64,000 nt of DNA from Nocardioides sp. Root140 (GCF_001426745.1 NZ_LMFI01000001.1:333130-397129); one strand, 5' to 3'; shown: positions 52,009 through 61,563, counted from the first letter of the stretch. The notes: generated from the sequence alone by a model not told the origin. Numbers and translations: made by a program.

Positions 52009-53001
52009 TCACCGGGTGACCACGATCTTGCCGTTGGCCTTGCCCTGCTCGACATGGGCCATGGCGTCCACGGTCTGGGCGAAGGGGAAGGTGCGGTCCA
52101 GGACTGGCCGGAGGGTGCCGTCGTCGTACAGCGCGGCGAGGGTCTTCAGCTGGGCTCCACTCGCCTTCATGAAGAGGAACGAGTAGCGCACGTCGAGCTT
52201 CTTGGCCTGCTTGCGGATCTTGCGGCTCAGCACCTTCATCACGGGTGCGAGCAGCGGTTGGCCGAGTTGCTTGGCGAACGCCGGGTCGGGCGGGCCGACG
52301 ACGCTGATCGCCAGGCCGCCCCGCTTGAGCACGGTCAGGGACTTCTCGAGGTTGACGCCGCCGAGGGAGTCCAGCACGACGTCGAAGTCACTCAGCAGGT
52401 CGGCGAAGTCCTGCGACGTGTAGTCGATCACCTGGTCGGCTCCCAGCGAGCGGACCTTCTCGACGTCCTTGGTGCTCGCCGTCGTGGCGACGTGGGCGCC
52501 GAGGTGCTTGGCCACCTGGATGACGGTGGAGCCGAGGCCACCGGCGCCGGCATGCACGAGCACCTTCTGGCCGGTCTTCACTGCAGCCACGTCAACCAGG
52601 GCCTGCCAGGCCGCGAGTGCGACCAGCGGCACGGCGCCGGCTTCGTCGAACGACAACGAGGCCGGCTTCAGGGCCACGTCGTCGGCATCGATGGCGATGG
52701 CCTCGGCGAAGGTGCCGATACGCAGGTCGCGTGGCCGGGAGTAGACCTCGTCGCCGACCTTGAACTCGCGAACCTGCGAGCCGACCTCGGTGATGACGCC
52801 GGCGACGTCGTGGCCGAGGACGAAGGGTGGCTTGTACTTGAGGAGCTGCTTGAACTCCCCGTTGCGCACCATCTTGTCGAGCGGGTTGATGCTCGCTGCC
52901 CTGATGTCGACGAGCACGTCGCGCGGCCCAACGGCTGGGGTGGGTACGTCGGCCGGCTGGAGGCCGTCGGGGCCGTAGTGATGGACGACGAAGGCTTTCA
53001 C
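52009..53001 (-). CDS. NADP-dependent quinone oxidoreductase-like MDR protein
   Basis: The 330-aa medium-chain dehydrogenase/reductase has a GroES-like N-terminal domain (GHDVAGVITEVG near residue 65) and a Rossmann motif as AGAGGLGSTVIQVAK near 150. It lacks the catalytic and structural zinc Cys residues, so it belongs to the zinc-free quinone oxidoreductase group. The ATG overlaps the TetR stop (52998-53001), so the two are cotranscribed. The substrate is unknown; enoyl or quinone reduction is likely. Confidence 0.88.
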   Translation of the reverse strand: MKAFVVHHYGPDGLQPADVPTPAVGPRDVLVDIRAASINPLDKMVRNGEFKQLLKYKPPFVLGHDVAGVITEVGSQVREFKVGDEVYSRPRDLRIGTFAEAIAIDADDVALKPASLSFDEAGAVPLVALAAWQALVDVAAVKTGQKVLVHAGAGGLGSTVIQVAKHLGAHVATTASTKDVEKVRSLGADQVIDYTSQDFADLLSDFDVVLDSLGGVNLEKSLTVLKRGGLAISVVGPPDPAFAKQLGQPLLAPVMKVLSRKIRKQAKKLDVRYSFLFMKASGAQLKTLAALYDDGTLRPVLDRTFPFAQTVDAMAHVEQGKANGKIVVTR

Positions 53002-53609
53002 TTGGTCTCCTGGTGGGGTGTCGGGGTGGTCGTGGGGCCGCCGGCGATGCGCATCGCGTTGCGATGGGCCGAGGCAAGGATCTGGTCGGACAGTGCGGGG
53101 TCGGTCACCGCGCGGGCGAGTTGGAGCGAGGAGACCAGGAGGGTGTAGAGCCCGATTGCGCGCTCGTCGGCGTCGACGGGGTTGTCGGCCGCGAGGTGTC
53201 GCGTGATCGCCTCGATGAGTCCGCGGGCGCCGTCGGTGTAGGCCTCGCGGGCGGCGACGTGTTGTCGGGGGATCTCGTCGAGCAGTGCGGCCGAGGGACA
53301 GCCTCCGCCCGGATCGTCGCGGTGTTCGGGGGAGACGTACCAGCTGACGAAGGCCTCCACGGAGTCATGGCCGAGGGGAAGTTCCTCGACCCGTGCGAGT
53401 TGGACGGCGAGTTGCTCGGCGACGACGGTGGCGATGAGGTCGTCCTTCGACGAGAAGTGTCCGTAGAAGGCGCCGTTGGTCAGTCCGGCATCGGCGACCA
53501 GTGTGGAGATGCCGGCCCCGTCGAAGCCGTCGCGCTTGAACCTGGCGCCGGCGGTCTCGATCAGGCGGCGCCGGGTCGCGACCTTGTGGTCAGGTGCGTA
53601 TCTGGCCAT
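52998..53609 (-). CDS. TetR-family regulator of the redox/hydrolase cluster
   Basis: The 203-aa regulator has a TetR helix-turn-helix (about residues 10-50, with ISTLVADAGLTNGAFYGHFSSKDDL) and a C-terminal domain with CPSAALLDEIPRQ, close to the TetR_C_LfrR-like type. It is divergent from the OYE gene with a 95-bp gap that holds an AT-rich imperfect palindrome, so it probably represses both directions. ATG 53609 follows AAGGAAG. It is cotranscribed with the MDR gene. Confidence 0.88.
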   Translation of the reverse strand: MARYAPDHKVATRRRLIETAGARFKRDGFDGAGISTLVADAGLTNGAFYGHFSSKDDLIATVVAEQLAVQLARVEELPLGHDSVEAFVSWYVSPEHRDDPGGGCPSAALLDEIPRQHVAAREAYTDGARGLIEAITRHLAADNPVDADERAIGLYTLLVSSLQLARAVTDPALSDQILASAHRNAMRIAGGPTTTPTPHQETK

Positions 53610-53644
53610 CGGAACTTCCTTTCGTCGTGGTGCTTGCCAACACC

Positions 53645-53665
53645 ATAGCATTATGACCATACTAT
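53645..53665. promoter_or_regulatory. AT-rich operator and -10 between TetR and OYE genes
   Basis: ATAGCAT (53645-53651) and ATACTAT (53659-53665) form an imperfect inverted repeat (6 of 7). TACTAT at 53660-53665 is a good plus-strand -10. The AT-rich run stands out in this GC-rich region. It is the probable TetR site. Confidence 0.5.
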
Positions 53666-53704
53666 TACGAACGTACTGCAAACAGACCCCAGGAGAGAGT
53701 CCCG

Positions 53705-54952
53705 ATGTCCTCGCTCCACGACCCGCTCGAACTCCCGTCCGGCGTACGGCTTCCCAACCGCATTGCGAAGGCGGCCCTCAGCGAGGCACTCGGGGATGCC
53801 GACAACTCGCCCGACGACCGGCTGGTGACGCTGTACCGCCGGTGGGCCGAGGGTGGCTACGGCCTGCTGATCACGGGCAACATCATGATCGACCGCAACC
53901 ACCTCGGCGAGCCCGGCAACGTCGCGATCGAGGATGACCGGGCACTCGAGCGGCTCACCGCCTGGACGAAGGCGGCGCACGACGGTGGCGCGGCGATCTT
54001 CGCCCAGCTCAATCACCCCGGCCGGCAGTCCAACCTGCTCGCCCTGGGCCACACCCCGGTCGCGCCGAGTGCCGTCGCTCTGGCGATGCCGGGGGCGACG
54101 ACACCGCGGGCACTGACCCCCACCGAGATCGAGGACATCGTCGAGCGCTTCGCGACCGCCGCGGCAGTCTGCGAGGCCGCCGGCTTCGACGGCGTGCAGC
54201 TCCACGCCGCTCACGGCTACCTGGTCACCCAGTTCCTGTCGCCGCTGACCAACCTGCGCACCGACGAGTGGGGCGGCACGCCGGAGCGCCGGATGCGGTT
54301 CCTGATCGAGATCGTCCGCAGGGTTCGGCAGCGGGTCAGTCCCGGATTCGCCGTCGCGGTGAAGCTGAACTCGGCCGACTTCCAGCGCGGCGGTTTCACC
54401 GAGGAGGACTCGCGAGCCGTGGTCGCCGCCCTGGCGGCAGAGTCCGTCGACCTGATCGAGGTCAGCGGTGGCAACTACGAGTCCCCGGCGATGGGTGGCT
54501 CCGAGGCGGCCTCGACGCGGGCCCGTGAGGCCTACTTCCTCGACTACGCCCGTTCCGTACGACGCGAGGCGGGCGCCGTCCCGATCGCGGTGACGGGTGG
54601 ATTCCGCAGCCGCACGGCGATGGACGACGCACTGACGGCAGGTGACTGCGATCTCATCGGCATCGCTCGGCCGACGGTCACGGCCACCGACGCGGCGTCG
54701 AGCATCCTCGAGGGGCGCACGGCAACCCTGGAGGCCCATGAGATCCAGGCCGGCATGCGCGGACTCCTCGGCCGCATCACCGATCTGAAGGCGCTCGACG
54801 GCTTCTTGAACATCAGCTGGAACGCCGACCAGCTGCACCGCCTCGCTCGCGGTCTCGAACCGGACCTCGACCGAGGCCCTCTGGTGACTGCGCTGGCGAT
54901 GGTGCGGCGCAACGGCCGTGTCTCGTTCAGCCCGAAGCGCGGTGTGGCGTGA
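53705..54952 (+). CDS. Old yellow enzyme family NADH:flavin oxidoreductase
   Basis: The 415-aa FMN enzyme of the OYE family has NHPGRQ (near residue 103), QLHAAHGYLVTQFLSP with the two catalytic His/Asn-type positions (about 162-178) and GGNYESPAM near 260. It lacks the C-terminal Fe-S/flavodoxin extension of 2,4-dienoyl-CoA reductases. OYE members reduce activated alkenes. The ATG follows AGGAGAGA. The stop overlaps the SDR start (GTGA), so it opens a four-gene operon. Confidence 0.9.
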   Translation: MSSLHDPLELPSGVRLPNRIAKAALSEALGDADNSPDDRLVTLYRRWAEGGYGLLITGNIMIDRNHLGEPGNVAIEDDRALERLTAWTKAAHDGGAAIFAQLNHPGRQSNLLALGHTPVAPSAVALAMPGATTPRALTPTEIEDIVERFATAAAVCEAAGFDGVQLHAAHGYLVTQFLSPLTNLRTDEWGGTPERRMRFLIEIVRRVRQRVSPGFAVAVKLNSADFQRGGFTEEDSRAVVAALAAESVDLIEVSGGNYESPAMGGSEAASTRAREAYFLDYARSVRREAGAVPIAVTGGFRSRTAMDDALTAGDCDLIGIARPTVTATDAASSILEGRTATLEAHEIQAGMRGLLGRITDLKALDGFLNISWNADQLHRLARGLEPDLDRGPLVTALAMVRRNGRVSFSPKRGVA

Positions 54953-55839
54953 GCCGGACGTCGTACGACCTCGACGACAAGGTCGTGCTCGTCACCGGCG
55001 GCAACGGCGGAATCGGTGGGGCGACCGCGCGTGCCCTGCTGACCCGCGGTGCCCGGGTCGTCATTGCCGACATCGACCCCGAGACCCCGCAACGGGCAGC
55101 AGCTCTCGACCCGGATCGGGCCCTCGGTCGTGTCGCCGACGTCCGCGACCGGTCATCGCTCGACGATGTCGTCGCTCAAGCAGTGCAGCGCTTCGGCCGA
55201 CTCGACGTCGTGATGGCCAACGCGGGCCTCCTGGCCAAGGCGGCGACCCTCCGCAACACGCCGATCGCCGATCTCGAGGCGACGTTGGCCGTCAACGTCA
55301 CCGGTGTCGTCAACACCGTCGCGTCGGGGCTTGAGCAGGTGATCAGCAATCGCGGGCAGATCGTGCTGCTCAGCTCGGTGTTCGCATTCGTCAACGGCAT
55401 GGGCACCATCCCCTATGCCATGAGCAAGGCCGCGGTCGAACAGCTCGGTCGCGGTCTCCGGCTCGAACTGGCCGACCACGGGGTGTCGGTGCTGACCGCC
55501 TACTTCTCCCTGGTCAGCACCGACATGATCAAGCGCGGCGTCGACGCCGACGACATGGTTCTCGAACTGCTCTCGACCCTGCCCAGGCCCATGCTCAAGC
55601 GGGTCCCCCCGGCCTCAGCGGCCGCGGCCGTCGTCAAGGGTCTCGAACAACGATCCGTCCGCGTCATCCACCCTCGGGTGTGGCGACCCGTCTCTGCATG
55701 GCGCGGCATCCTCGGCCCGGCCCTGGACTCCCGGTTCGCCAAGGACCGTCGTGTGCTCGACGTGCTTGCCCGGCTGGATACCCGCACCTGTCCCACCGCC
55801 CCTGCCCGTCCATCTCTGACCGCCATCCAAGGAAGCTGA
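54949..55839 (+). CDS. Short-chain dehydrogenase/reductase
   Basis: The 296-aa SDR has the cofactor motif TGGNGGIGG (near residue 16), NAGLLA, the catalytic SSVF Ser near 143 and YAMSK (Tyr-x3-Lys) near 158. The C terminus is extended by about 50 residues rich in Arg and Pro. GTG 54949 overlaps the OYE stop. It would convert an alcohol or ketone in the same pathway as OYE. The substrate is unknown. Confidence 0.88.
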   Translation: MSRTSYDLDDKVVLVTGGNGGIGGATARALLTRGARVVIADIDPETPQRAAALDPDRALGRVADVRDRSSLDDVVAQAVQRFGRLDVVMANAGLLAKAATLRNTPIADLEATLAVNVTGVVNTVASGLEQVISNRGQIVLLSSVFAFVNGMGTIPYAMSKAAVEQLGRGLRLELADHGVSVLTAYFSLVSTDMIKRGVDADDMVLELLSTLPRPMLKRVPPASAAAAVVKGLEQRSVRVIHPRVWRPVSAWRGILGPALDSRFAKDRRVLDVLARLDTRTCPTAPARPSLTAIQGS

Positions 55840-55840
55840 C

Positions 55841-56674
55841 ATGACCACCTGGCGTGACACGCCCACGAAGACCATCACGATCGACGGCACCTCCTTCGCG
55901 TACCGCGAGCTGGGCACGCCCGGCGGCGTACCCGTGGTGTTCCTCCACCACTTCACCGCAGTCCTGGACGACTGGGACCCACGGATCCTCGACGGCGTCG
56001 CGTCGCAGCACCACGTGATCGCGTTCGACAACCGGGGCGTCGGTTCGACCGGTTCCCGCGTCCCCAGCGACCTCGAGCAGATGGGTGCCGACGCCATCGC
56101 CTTCATCAAGGCCTTGGCCTACGACCAGGTCGACCTGTTCGGGTTCTCGCTCGGTGGGGCGGTCGCCCAGATGGTCGCCCTGCAGGCTCCCGAGCTCGTA
56201 CGCCGAATGGTGCTCGCCGGCACCGGTCCCCGCGGAGGTGGCGGCATCTGGAAGATGCCGTTCATCGTCGGCGGCGCCTACGCCAAGGCGTTCGCTGCCC
56301 GCAAGGACCCGCGTCACTTCCTGTTCTTCCCCCGCAATGCCGAAGGCAAGATGGCGGCCGAGGACTACTTCGCCCGCCTGGCCGAACGGTCGGGAGACCG
56401 CAGCAAGTCGATCTCCCGTCAGGCCACGCTCGCGCAACTGCGCGCGATCACCGCCGGTGGAATGCACGCCCCCGACGACCTGTCCACCATCACGGTCCCG
56501 GTCCTCGTCGCCAACGGCGATCACGACCTGATGGTCGCGAGTGAGCACTCCGCCGACATGGCCCGACGTCTGCCGGACGCCAGACTGATCGTCTATCCCA
56601 ACTCGGGACATGGTGGCGTATTCCAGCACCATGAGAAGTTCGTGCCGGCAGTCCTCGCGTTCCTGGCCGCCTGA
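55841..56674 (+). CDS. Alpha/beta hydrolase (paralogue)
   Basis: The 277-aa hydrolase has the nucleophile GFSLGGAVAQM near residue 104, FDNRGVGSTG, the Asp in ANGDHDLMV and the His in NSGHGGVFQHH. It is clearly related to the 50984-51844 hydrolase in length and motif spacing, and the two flank the same TetR gene. Its ATG is 1 nt after the SDR stop and its stop shares a base with the next ATG. It is the third gene of the operon. Confidence 0.88.
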   Translation: MTTWRDTPTKTITIDGTSFAYRELGTPGGVPVVFLHHFTAVLDDWDPRILDGVASQHHVIAFDNRGVGSTGSRVPSDLEQMGADAIAFIKALAYDQVDLFGFSLGGAVAQMVALQAPELVRRMVLAGTGPRGGGGIWKMPFIVGGAYAKAFAARKDPRHFLFFPRNAEGKMAAEDYFARLAERSGDRSKSISRQATLAQLRAITAGGMHAPDDLSTITVPVLVANGDHDLMVASEHSADMARRLPDARLIVYPNSGHGGVFQHHEKFVPAVLAFLAA

Positions 56675-57417
56675 TGAGTGACCCGGACTTCGTGACGGTC
56701 GACGCCTTCGATCGCCCTGCGGGTGGACGGATCAGGTGGCGTCGCAACCTCAGGCGAGTTCTGGACGGTGGCATCGAGGGACTGCGCGGGGCGAGCGTGA
56801 ACTACTCCAACAACGCGACCCACACGGTTCCGCCCGGGCTGCTGCCGGGCGGATGCGCGCTCGTCGCCGCCTGGGAGTCGCCCGAGGCGGCCGAGGCTGC
56901 CTTTGCCGGCCCGCTCCGGCGCGCCATCGACGGCCCGGACCGGTTCAGCCTCGACGGTGAAATCGTGCGGGTGAGGATCGACTCCGAGTCCGAGCGCGAC
57001 AACTGGCACGGATGGGAGCCCCGAGCCGACGGTGCGCAGCCACTGGAGAAGGATGAGCCGATGGTCGCCATCGTCCACGGCATACTGCGGCGCGGCGAAC
57101 TGATCACGTTCGTGCGGAACAACGTGCACGCGGCCAGCCGTGCCGCCCACCACCCCGGACATCGCGGCAGCGTCGACATCTCTGCGCAGCTTCCGTTCGA
57201 ACACACCTCGATCAGCCTGTGGAAGACCTACGAACTCGCCCAGGACTTTGCCTACAGGCCGGGAGGGCATGCCAGCGCCATGAAGCACGCCCTGAAGAAG
57301 AAGACTCATCGCGTCGGTGTGTTCCTGCAGGCGCGGCCGACGGCGTGCACAGGAGCGCTCGGCATCGACCAGCCTCCGTTCCCTCAGCTTCCTCCAGCCA
57401 ATCGCGCCGGCCTCTGA
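56674..57417 (+). CDS. Spheroidene monooxygenase (CrtA)-like protein
   Basis: The 247-aa protein has the C-terminal pattern TSISLWKTYELAQDFAYRPGGHASAMKHAL, which recalls the SLW...FAYR...H segment of CrtA-type haem monooxygenases. The N-terminal half is only weakly similar, with a WESPEAAEAAF strand as in the same family. Carotenoid genes are absent here, so the substrate is probably something else. The ATG overlaps the hydrolase stop. The last 25 residues after ARPTACTG are Pro-rich. I give this as a family resemblance, not a proven function. Confidence 0.5.
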   Translation: MSDPDFVTVDAFDRPAGGRIRWRRNLRRVLDGGIEGLRGASVNYSNNATHTVPPGLLPGGCALVAAWESPEAAEAAFAGPLRRAIDGPDRFSLDGEIVRVRIDSESERDNWHGWEPRADGAQPLEKDEPMVAIVHGILRRGELITFVRNNVHAASRAAHHPGHRGSVDISAQLPFEHTSISLWKTYELAQDFAYRPGGHASAMKHALKKKTHRVGVFLQARPTACTGALGIDQPPFPQLPPANRAGL

Positions 57418-57430
57418 GCAGGGTCGAAGG

Positions 57431-57449
57431 TCGCCACCCCTCGTGGCGA
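57431..57449 (+). terminator. Hairpin after the CrtA-like gene
   Basis: TCGCCAC (57431-57437) and GTGGCGA (57443-57449) form a perfect 7-bp stem with a 5-nt loop, 14 nt after the operon's last stop. A second imperfect stem (GGTCCTC/GAGGACC) lies at about 57493-57530, near the convergent gene's 3' end. Confidence 0.5.
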
Positions 57450-57534
57450 GGGAACACCTCGAGGCCGCCGGCGAGCAACGTCCTGCGTGGTGGTCCTCGG
57501 AGTGGCCGATGTGCAGGACGTCCGGAGGACCGCC

Positions 57535-57924
57535 CTAGTCGGCCTTCGGCGTCGCCGTCGCCGTCGACGTGGCGCCGGCCAGCCCGAGCACGGGTGCGCT
57601 GAGCCGCTCCATCGCCTCGACCACGTCGGCATGCCGTTGCGCCACGGCGGCCACGAGCTCGGCCATGTCGGCGTGCAGCTTCGCCAGTCCGGCCATCGTG
57701 TCGGCGAGCTCGCGCTGGCGTGTCACGAAGTCCTGCAGCGGTTGGGCCGTGGCACCGGCCAGGTCGCCGACGGCGCCGAGCAGGTCGGTGACCTGGGTGA
57801 GCACGAGCTCCGGTGCGGCGGCGCCGCTGCGGCCGGCGTCGAGCAGGGCGTTGAAGGTCGCCGACGTCATCTTGAGCGCGGCGCGCTGCGACTTGGTCAG
57901 CAGCTCGATCGGGTTGTCCACCAT
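57535..57924 (-). CDS. Helical hypothetical protein, phasin-like
   Basis: The 129-aa protein starts MVDNPIELLTKSQRAALKM and continues as nearly unbroken amphipathic helix with heptad-like spacing and no Cys. The size and composition resemble phasins and other granule or surface-binding proteins, but no signature is decisive and no PHA genes are nearby. ATG 57924 is the first good start; longer upstream codons are spurious. It is monocistronic. Confidence 0.6.
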   Translation of the reverse strand: MVDNPIELLTKSQRAALKMTSATFNALLDAGRSGAAAPELVLTQVTDLLGAVGDLAGATAQPLQDFVTRQRELADTMAGLAKLHADMAELVAAVAQRHADVVEAMERLSAPVLGLAGATSTATATPKAD

Positions 57925-58027
57925 GACCGAAGACTGGCACAGCGACGGGTCCCCGGGAAGGCGCTGCAGACGGCCCGAACGACCGCGATCGTGCAGGTGT
58001 CGAGCTGCGACACCGGAAATTGAGAAA

Positions 58028-58067
58028 CGGCGACCCGGATCATGCAGGAGCACGATCCGGGTCGCCG
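58028..58067 (-). terminator. Terminator of the tctCBA-uspA operon
   Basis: CGGCGACCCGGATC (58028-58041) pairs perfectly over 14 bp with 58054-58067 around a 12-nt loop, followed on the minus strand by TTTCTCAATTTC. It lies 20 nt beyond the uspA stop. Confidence 0.85.
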
Positions 58068-58086
58068 ACCGGTCACAGGCGAAGGC

Positions 58087-58485
58087 TCAGCGCGGCGGCT
58101 TCACCGTGAGTACGGCGCACTCGGCACCCAGCAGCACCTTCTGCGCGACACTGCCCATCAGCAGCTTGCCGACCGGGCTGCGTCGCTTGATCCCGAGCAC
58201 CACCAGGTCGGCCCTGGTCTCGTCGACGACGGCCAGGATCGCCTCGGCGACGTCGGTGCCGACCTTCTGGCGCACCTCGTGAACCACGCCCGCCCCGGCC
58301 AGCCGCTGCTCGAGCTCGGCCAGCTGCTTGGCGGTCGCGAAGTGCTCGTCGACATAGGCGTCTCCCCGGCTGCCGTTGACCAGCACGAGGTCTGCGTCGC
58401 GGAGCCTGGCCTCGTCGAGCGCCCGCTCCACCGCCACCTCGCCGTACTCGTCGGGCGTCCAGCCGACCACGATCGTCGTGCTCAT
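58087..58485 (-). CDS. Universal stress protein
   Basis: The 132-aa UspA-fold protein has the ATP-binding signature G-x2-G-x9-G-S as [21 protein letters not shown] near the C terminus. A single domain implies a dimer. Its start overlaps the tctA stop by 4 bp (58482-58485), so it is cotranscribed with the tricarboxylate transporter, which is an unusual association. A role in reading cell energy to tune transport is only a guess. Confidence 0.9.
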   Translation of the reverse strand: MSTTIVVGWTPDEYGEVAVERALDEARLRDADLVLVNGSRGDAYVDEHFATAKQLAELEQRLAGAGVVHEVRQKVGTDVAEAILAVVDETRADLVVLGIKRRSPVGKLLMGSVAQKVLLGAECAVLTVKPPR

Positions 58486-60059
58486 CGCTGCACCAGCTCC
58501 TTCTCCTCGTCAGTTGCGTCAACAGCGTCCGATCCGTCGTCGGACCTGCCTCCCGGTCCGCCCGTGACGTCGTCGCCGGAGGCGGGACGCCGGCGCTTCG
58601 TCACCATCGGCACGATGATCACCAGGGCGGCCAGCACGTAGAGCACGATCGCCAGGTTCTCGCTCCACAGCGCCGAGAGGTCGCCACCGGAGATGGCCAG
58701 CGCCTCGCGGAACCGGGTCTCCATCAGCGGCCCGAGGATGACACCGATGATCAGCGGCAGCACCGGGAAGGCGAAGCGCCGCATCATGAAGCCGACCATC
58801 CCGAAGACCAGCAGCAGGAAGATGTCGAACGCGCGCTGGCTGGCGGCGTACGCACCGAGCGAGGCGAAGAACAGGATCCCCGAGTAGAGGTACGGGCGGG
58901 GGATCGCCAGCAGCTTGGCCCACAGGGGAGCCAGCGGCAGGTTCAGCACCAGCAGCAGGGCGTTGCCGATCAGGAGGCTGGCCAGCAGCGTCCAGACCAG
59001 GTCGGCCTGGTCGGTCATCAGTTGCGGCCCGGGCTGGATGCCGTACGACGTCAGCGCCGCGAGCATCACCGCCGAGGTGGCCGTGACCGGGATGCCCATC
59101 GCCAGGAGCGGGACGAACGTGCCGGCGGCAGAGGCGTTGTTGGCCGCCTCCGGACCGGCAACGCCTTCGATCGCGCCGTGGCCGAACTCGTCCTTCTTCC
59201 GGGCCAGCTTCCGCTCGAGGATGTAGGAGAGGAAGGTCGGCGTCTCCGCGCCACCGGCCGGGATGGCGCCGAACGGGAAGCCGATCGCGGTGCCGCGCAG
59301 CCACGGCTTCCAGGAGCGACCCCAGTCGTCCTTGCCCATCCACGGCTGGCCGACGGGGATGATCTCCAGCGGCTTGCGGCGCAGGTGCGCAGCGACCCAG
59401 AGTGCCTCGCCGAGGGCGAAGATGCCCACCGCGACGATGACGATGTCGAGGCGGTCACCGAGCTCGGGGCGACCGAACGTGAGTCGCGGCTGCCCGGTGT
59501 TGAGGTCCATGCCGACCAGCCCGAACGTGAGGCCGAGGAAGAGCGAGATGAAGCCGCGCAGCCGGGCGTCGCCGAGCAGGCTGGTCACCAGCACCATCGC
59601 GAAGACGATGATCGCGAAGAACGACGGGGCGCCGATGGTCACCGCGACGTCGGCCAGGATCGGGGCGAAGAACACGACCAGCAGGGTGCCGATCGTGCCG
59701 GCGATGAAGGAGCCGATGGCCGCGGTGGCCAGGGCCTGGGCGGCCCGGCCCTTCTTGGCCATCTTGTTGCCCTCGATCGCCGTCATCACCGATGAGGACT
59801 CACCCGGTGTGTTCAGCAGGATCGAGGTCGTCGAGCCGCCGTACATGCCGCCGTAGTAGATGCCGGCGAACATGATGAACGCCTGCGTGGGCTCGAGGCC
59901 GAACGTGACGGGCAGCAGCAGGGCGACGGCCATGGCCGGGCCGATGCCGGGGAGCACGCCGACGAAGGTGCCGAGCAGAACGCCGATGGCGGCGTACATG
60001 AGGTTCTCAGGGGTGAGGGCGGCGCCGAGGCCGTCCGCGAGCAGTCCGAGGTTGTCCAT
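58482..60059 (-). CDS. tctA: Tripartite tricarboxylate transporter, large membrane subunit
   Basis: TctA is the main membrane subunit of the TTT transporter. The 525-aa protein has about 12 helices, with the family motif [17 protein letters not shown] near residue 38 and [18 protein letters not shown] near 70. The C-terminal tail of about 25 residues is charged. It overlaps tctB by 1 nt and uspA by 4 nt. The substrate is probably citrate or another tri/dicarboxylate, as the divergent sensor kinase is of the CitA/DcuS type. Confidence 0.93.
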   Translation of the reverse strand: MDNLGLLADGLGAALTPENLMYAAIGVLLGTFVGVLPGIGPAMAVALLLPVTFGLEPTQAFIMFAGIYYGGMYGGSTTSILLNTPGESSSVMTAIEGNKMAKKGRAAQALATAAIGSFIAGTIGTLLVVFFAPILADVAVTIGAPSFFAIIVFAMVLVTSLLGDARLRGFISLFLGLTFGLVGMDLNTGQPRLTFGRPELGDRLDIVIVAVGIFALGEALWVAAHLRRKPLEIIPVGQPWMGKDDWGRSWKPWLRGTAIGFPFGAIPAGGAETPTFLSYILERKLARKKDEFGHGAIEGVAGPEAANNASAAGTFVPLLAMGIPVTATSAVMLAALTSYGIQPGPQLMTDQADLVWTLLASLLIGNALLLVLNLPLAPLWAKLLAIPRPYLYSGILFFASLGAYAASQRAFDIFLLLVFGMVGFMMRRFAFPVLPLIIGVILGPLMETRFREALAISGGDLSALWSENLAIVLYVLAALVIIVPMVTKRRRPASGDDVTGGPGGRSDDGSDAVDATDEEKELVQR

Positions 60060-60577
60060 CAGAGGATCCCGTCCAGGATGCCGGGGGTGAGCGGGATGCC
60101 CAGCCCGACGTAGAAGCCGTACCAGCTGCCGACCGACATCACGATCCCGACGAGGATGTCGCGGATCAGGGTGCGGCTGCCCAGCGACCAGGCGGCGCCG
60201 GCGAAGAGGAAGGCGCCCGAGATGGCCCAGCTGAGCCAGTTCACCGTGGCGATGGTGATCAGCAGGACGCCGATCAGCTTCGCGACCGTCAGCCAGTCGG
60301 CGGGATGCGTCAGGTCGACGTCCTCACCGCCCTCGGCCTCGGGCTTGTCGCCGCGGGCGGTCGCGACGACCAGCAGCAGCGACAGCACGACCATCGCGCC
60401 GCCGATGGCGTAGGGGAACATCTTCGGCCCGACCGGGTCGGCGAACCCGACCGTCAGCGTGGTCGCGTCGTAGAGCGTGTAGGCGCCGATCGCGAACAGC
60501 AGGGCGGCGACGCCGTACTGCGCCCGGTCCTGTGACGTGGCCGCCGGTGCGGCCGGGTCGACTGTCTGCGTGCTCAC
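60059..60577 (-). CDS. tctB: Tripartite tricarboxylate transporter, small membrane subunit
   Basis: TctB is the small four-helix subunit of the TTT transporter. The 172-aa protein has helices near residues 22-40, 55-72, 100-130 and 140-165, with a hydrophilic Asp/Glu loop between the second and third. Sequence is poorly conserved in this family; position between tctC and tctA is decisive. The ATG overlaps the tctC stop (60574-60577). Confidence 0.88.
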   Translation of the reverse strand: MSTQTVDPAAPAATSQDRAQYGVAALLFAIGAYTLYDATTLTVGFADPVGPKMFPYAIGGAMVVLSLLLVVATARGDKPEAEGGEDVDLTHPADWLTVAKLIGVLLITIATVNWLSWAISGAFLFAGAAWSLGSRTLIRDILVGIVMSVGSWYGFYVGLGIPLTPGILDGIL

Positions 60578-61563
60578 AGTCCCAACTCCTTCATGGTGTC
60601 GTCGACACGGGTGTTCTGCTCCTCGAGGAAGGTCTCGAACTCGTCACCGGTCTTGAACTCGTCGATCCACTTGTTGTCCTTGAGCGCCTTCTGCCACTCG
60701 GGGCTGTCATGCATCTCCTCGAGGTAGGCGATCATCTCGTCGCGACGCTTGTCCGAGATGCCGGGCGGCGCCAGCACTCCGCGCCAGTTGGTGAAGACCA
60801 GGTCGACGCCTGACTCCTTGAGGGTGGGGAACTTGCTGAACAGCTCGCCGTCCAGCCGCTCCTCGCCGGAGACGGCCAGGACCCGCAGCTCGCCCTCCTC
60901 GATCTGCCCCTCGAACTCGCCGAGGCCGGAGAAGCCGACCTTGATCTTCTTTCCGAGCAGGGCACTGGTCAGCGGCCCACCGCCGTCGTAGGGGACGTAG
61001 CGCACGTCCCGCGGCTCGATGCCGACCGCTTCGGCCAGCTGCATCGGGAAGAGGTGGTCCGGGCCGCCGGGGGAGGAGCCGCCGCCGACCGCGATGCTGT
61101 CGGGGTGCTTCTTCCAGTCTTCGAGGAAGTCGTCGATCGTCTTGTACGGCGATGAGGCCGGCACCAGGACTCCCTCCTGGTCCTCGATCAGCTGGGCCAG
61201 GGGCGTGGCGTCCTGCAGCTTGTCGTCGAGGCCGAAGGAGTACGCCGACCCGACCACGCCGAGCCCGACGGTCAACATGGTGTGGTCGTCGTCGGAGCGC
61301 ATCAGCTGGGAGAAGGCGACGGTGCCGCCGGCGCCGATGATGTTGTGCACCTCGAAGGTGCCACCGGTGATGTCCTGGGCCTCCATCACGGCGACCGCGG
61401 CACGGCCGGTCTGGTCGTAGCCGCCGCCGGGGGCGTTGGGGATCAGCATGGTCATGTCCTTGGAGGGGTCACCGCGGGTGACCCCACACCCGGTGGCGAA
61501 CATGCCGACCATGGCCAGCACGAGGCCGGCCACGCAGCGGGTTGTCGTGGAGCGGGACGACAT
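60574..61563 (-). CDS. tctC: Tripartite tricarboxylate transporter substrate-binding lipoprotein
   Basis: TctC is the extracytoplasmic solute receptor of the TTT transporter. The 329-aa protein has a lipoprotein signal ending in FATGC (Cys near residue 26) and the family segments PGGGYDQTGRA and VHNIIGAGGTVAF, which line the carboxylate site. ATG 61563 is 6 nt after AAGGAG; a GTG 3 nt earlier is also possible. It leads the tctCBA-uspA operon and is divergent from the two-component genes with about 95 bp between them. Confidence 0.92.
   Translation of the reverse strand: MSSRSTTTRCVAGLVLAMVGMFATGCGVTRGDPSKDMTMLIPNAPGGGYDQTGRAAVAVMEAQDITGGTFEVHNIIGAGGTVAFSQLMRSDDDHTMLTVGLGVVGSAYSFGLDDKLQDATPLAQLIEDQEGVLVPASSPYKTIDDFLEDWKKHPDSIAVGGGSSPGGPDHLFPMQLAEAVGIEPRDVRYVPYDGGGPLTSALLGKKIKVGFSGLGEFEGQIEEGELRVLAVSGEERLDGELFSKFPTLKESGVDLVFTNWRGVLAPPGISDKRRDEMIAYLEEMHDSPEWQKALKDNKWIDEFKTGDEFETFLEEQNTRVDDTMKELGL

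Noticed and set aside
56674..57417. Carotenoid biosynthesis cluster
   Set aside because: No phytoene synthase, desaturase or cyclase gene is in the window; only a weak CrtA resemblance exists.
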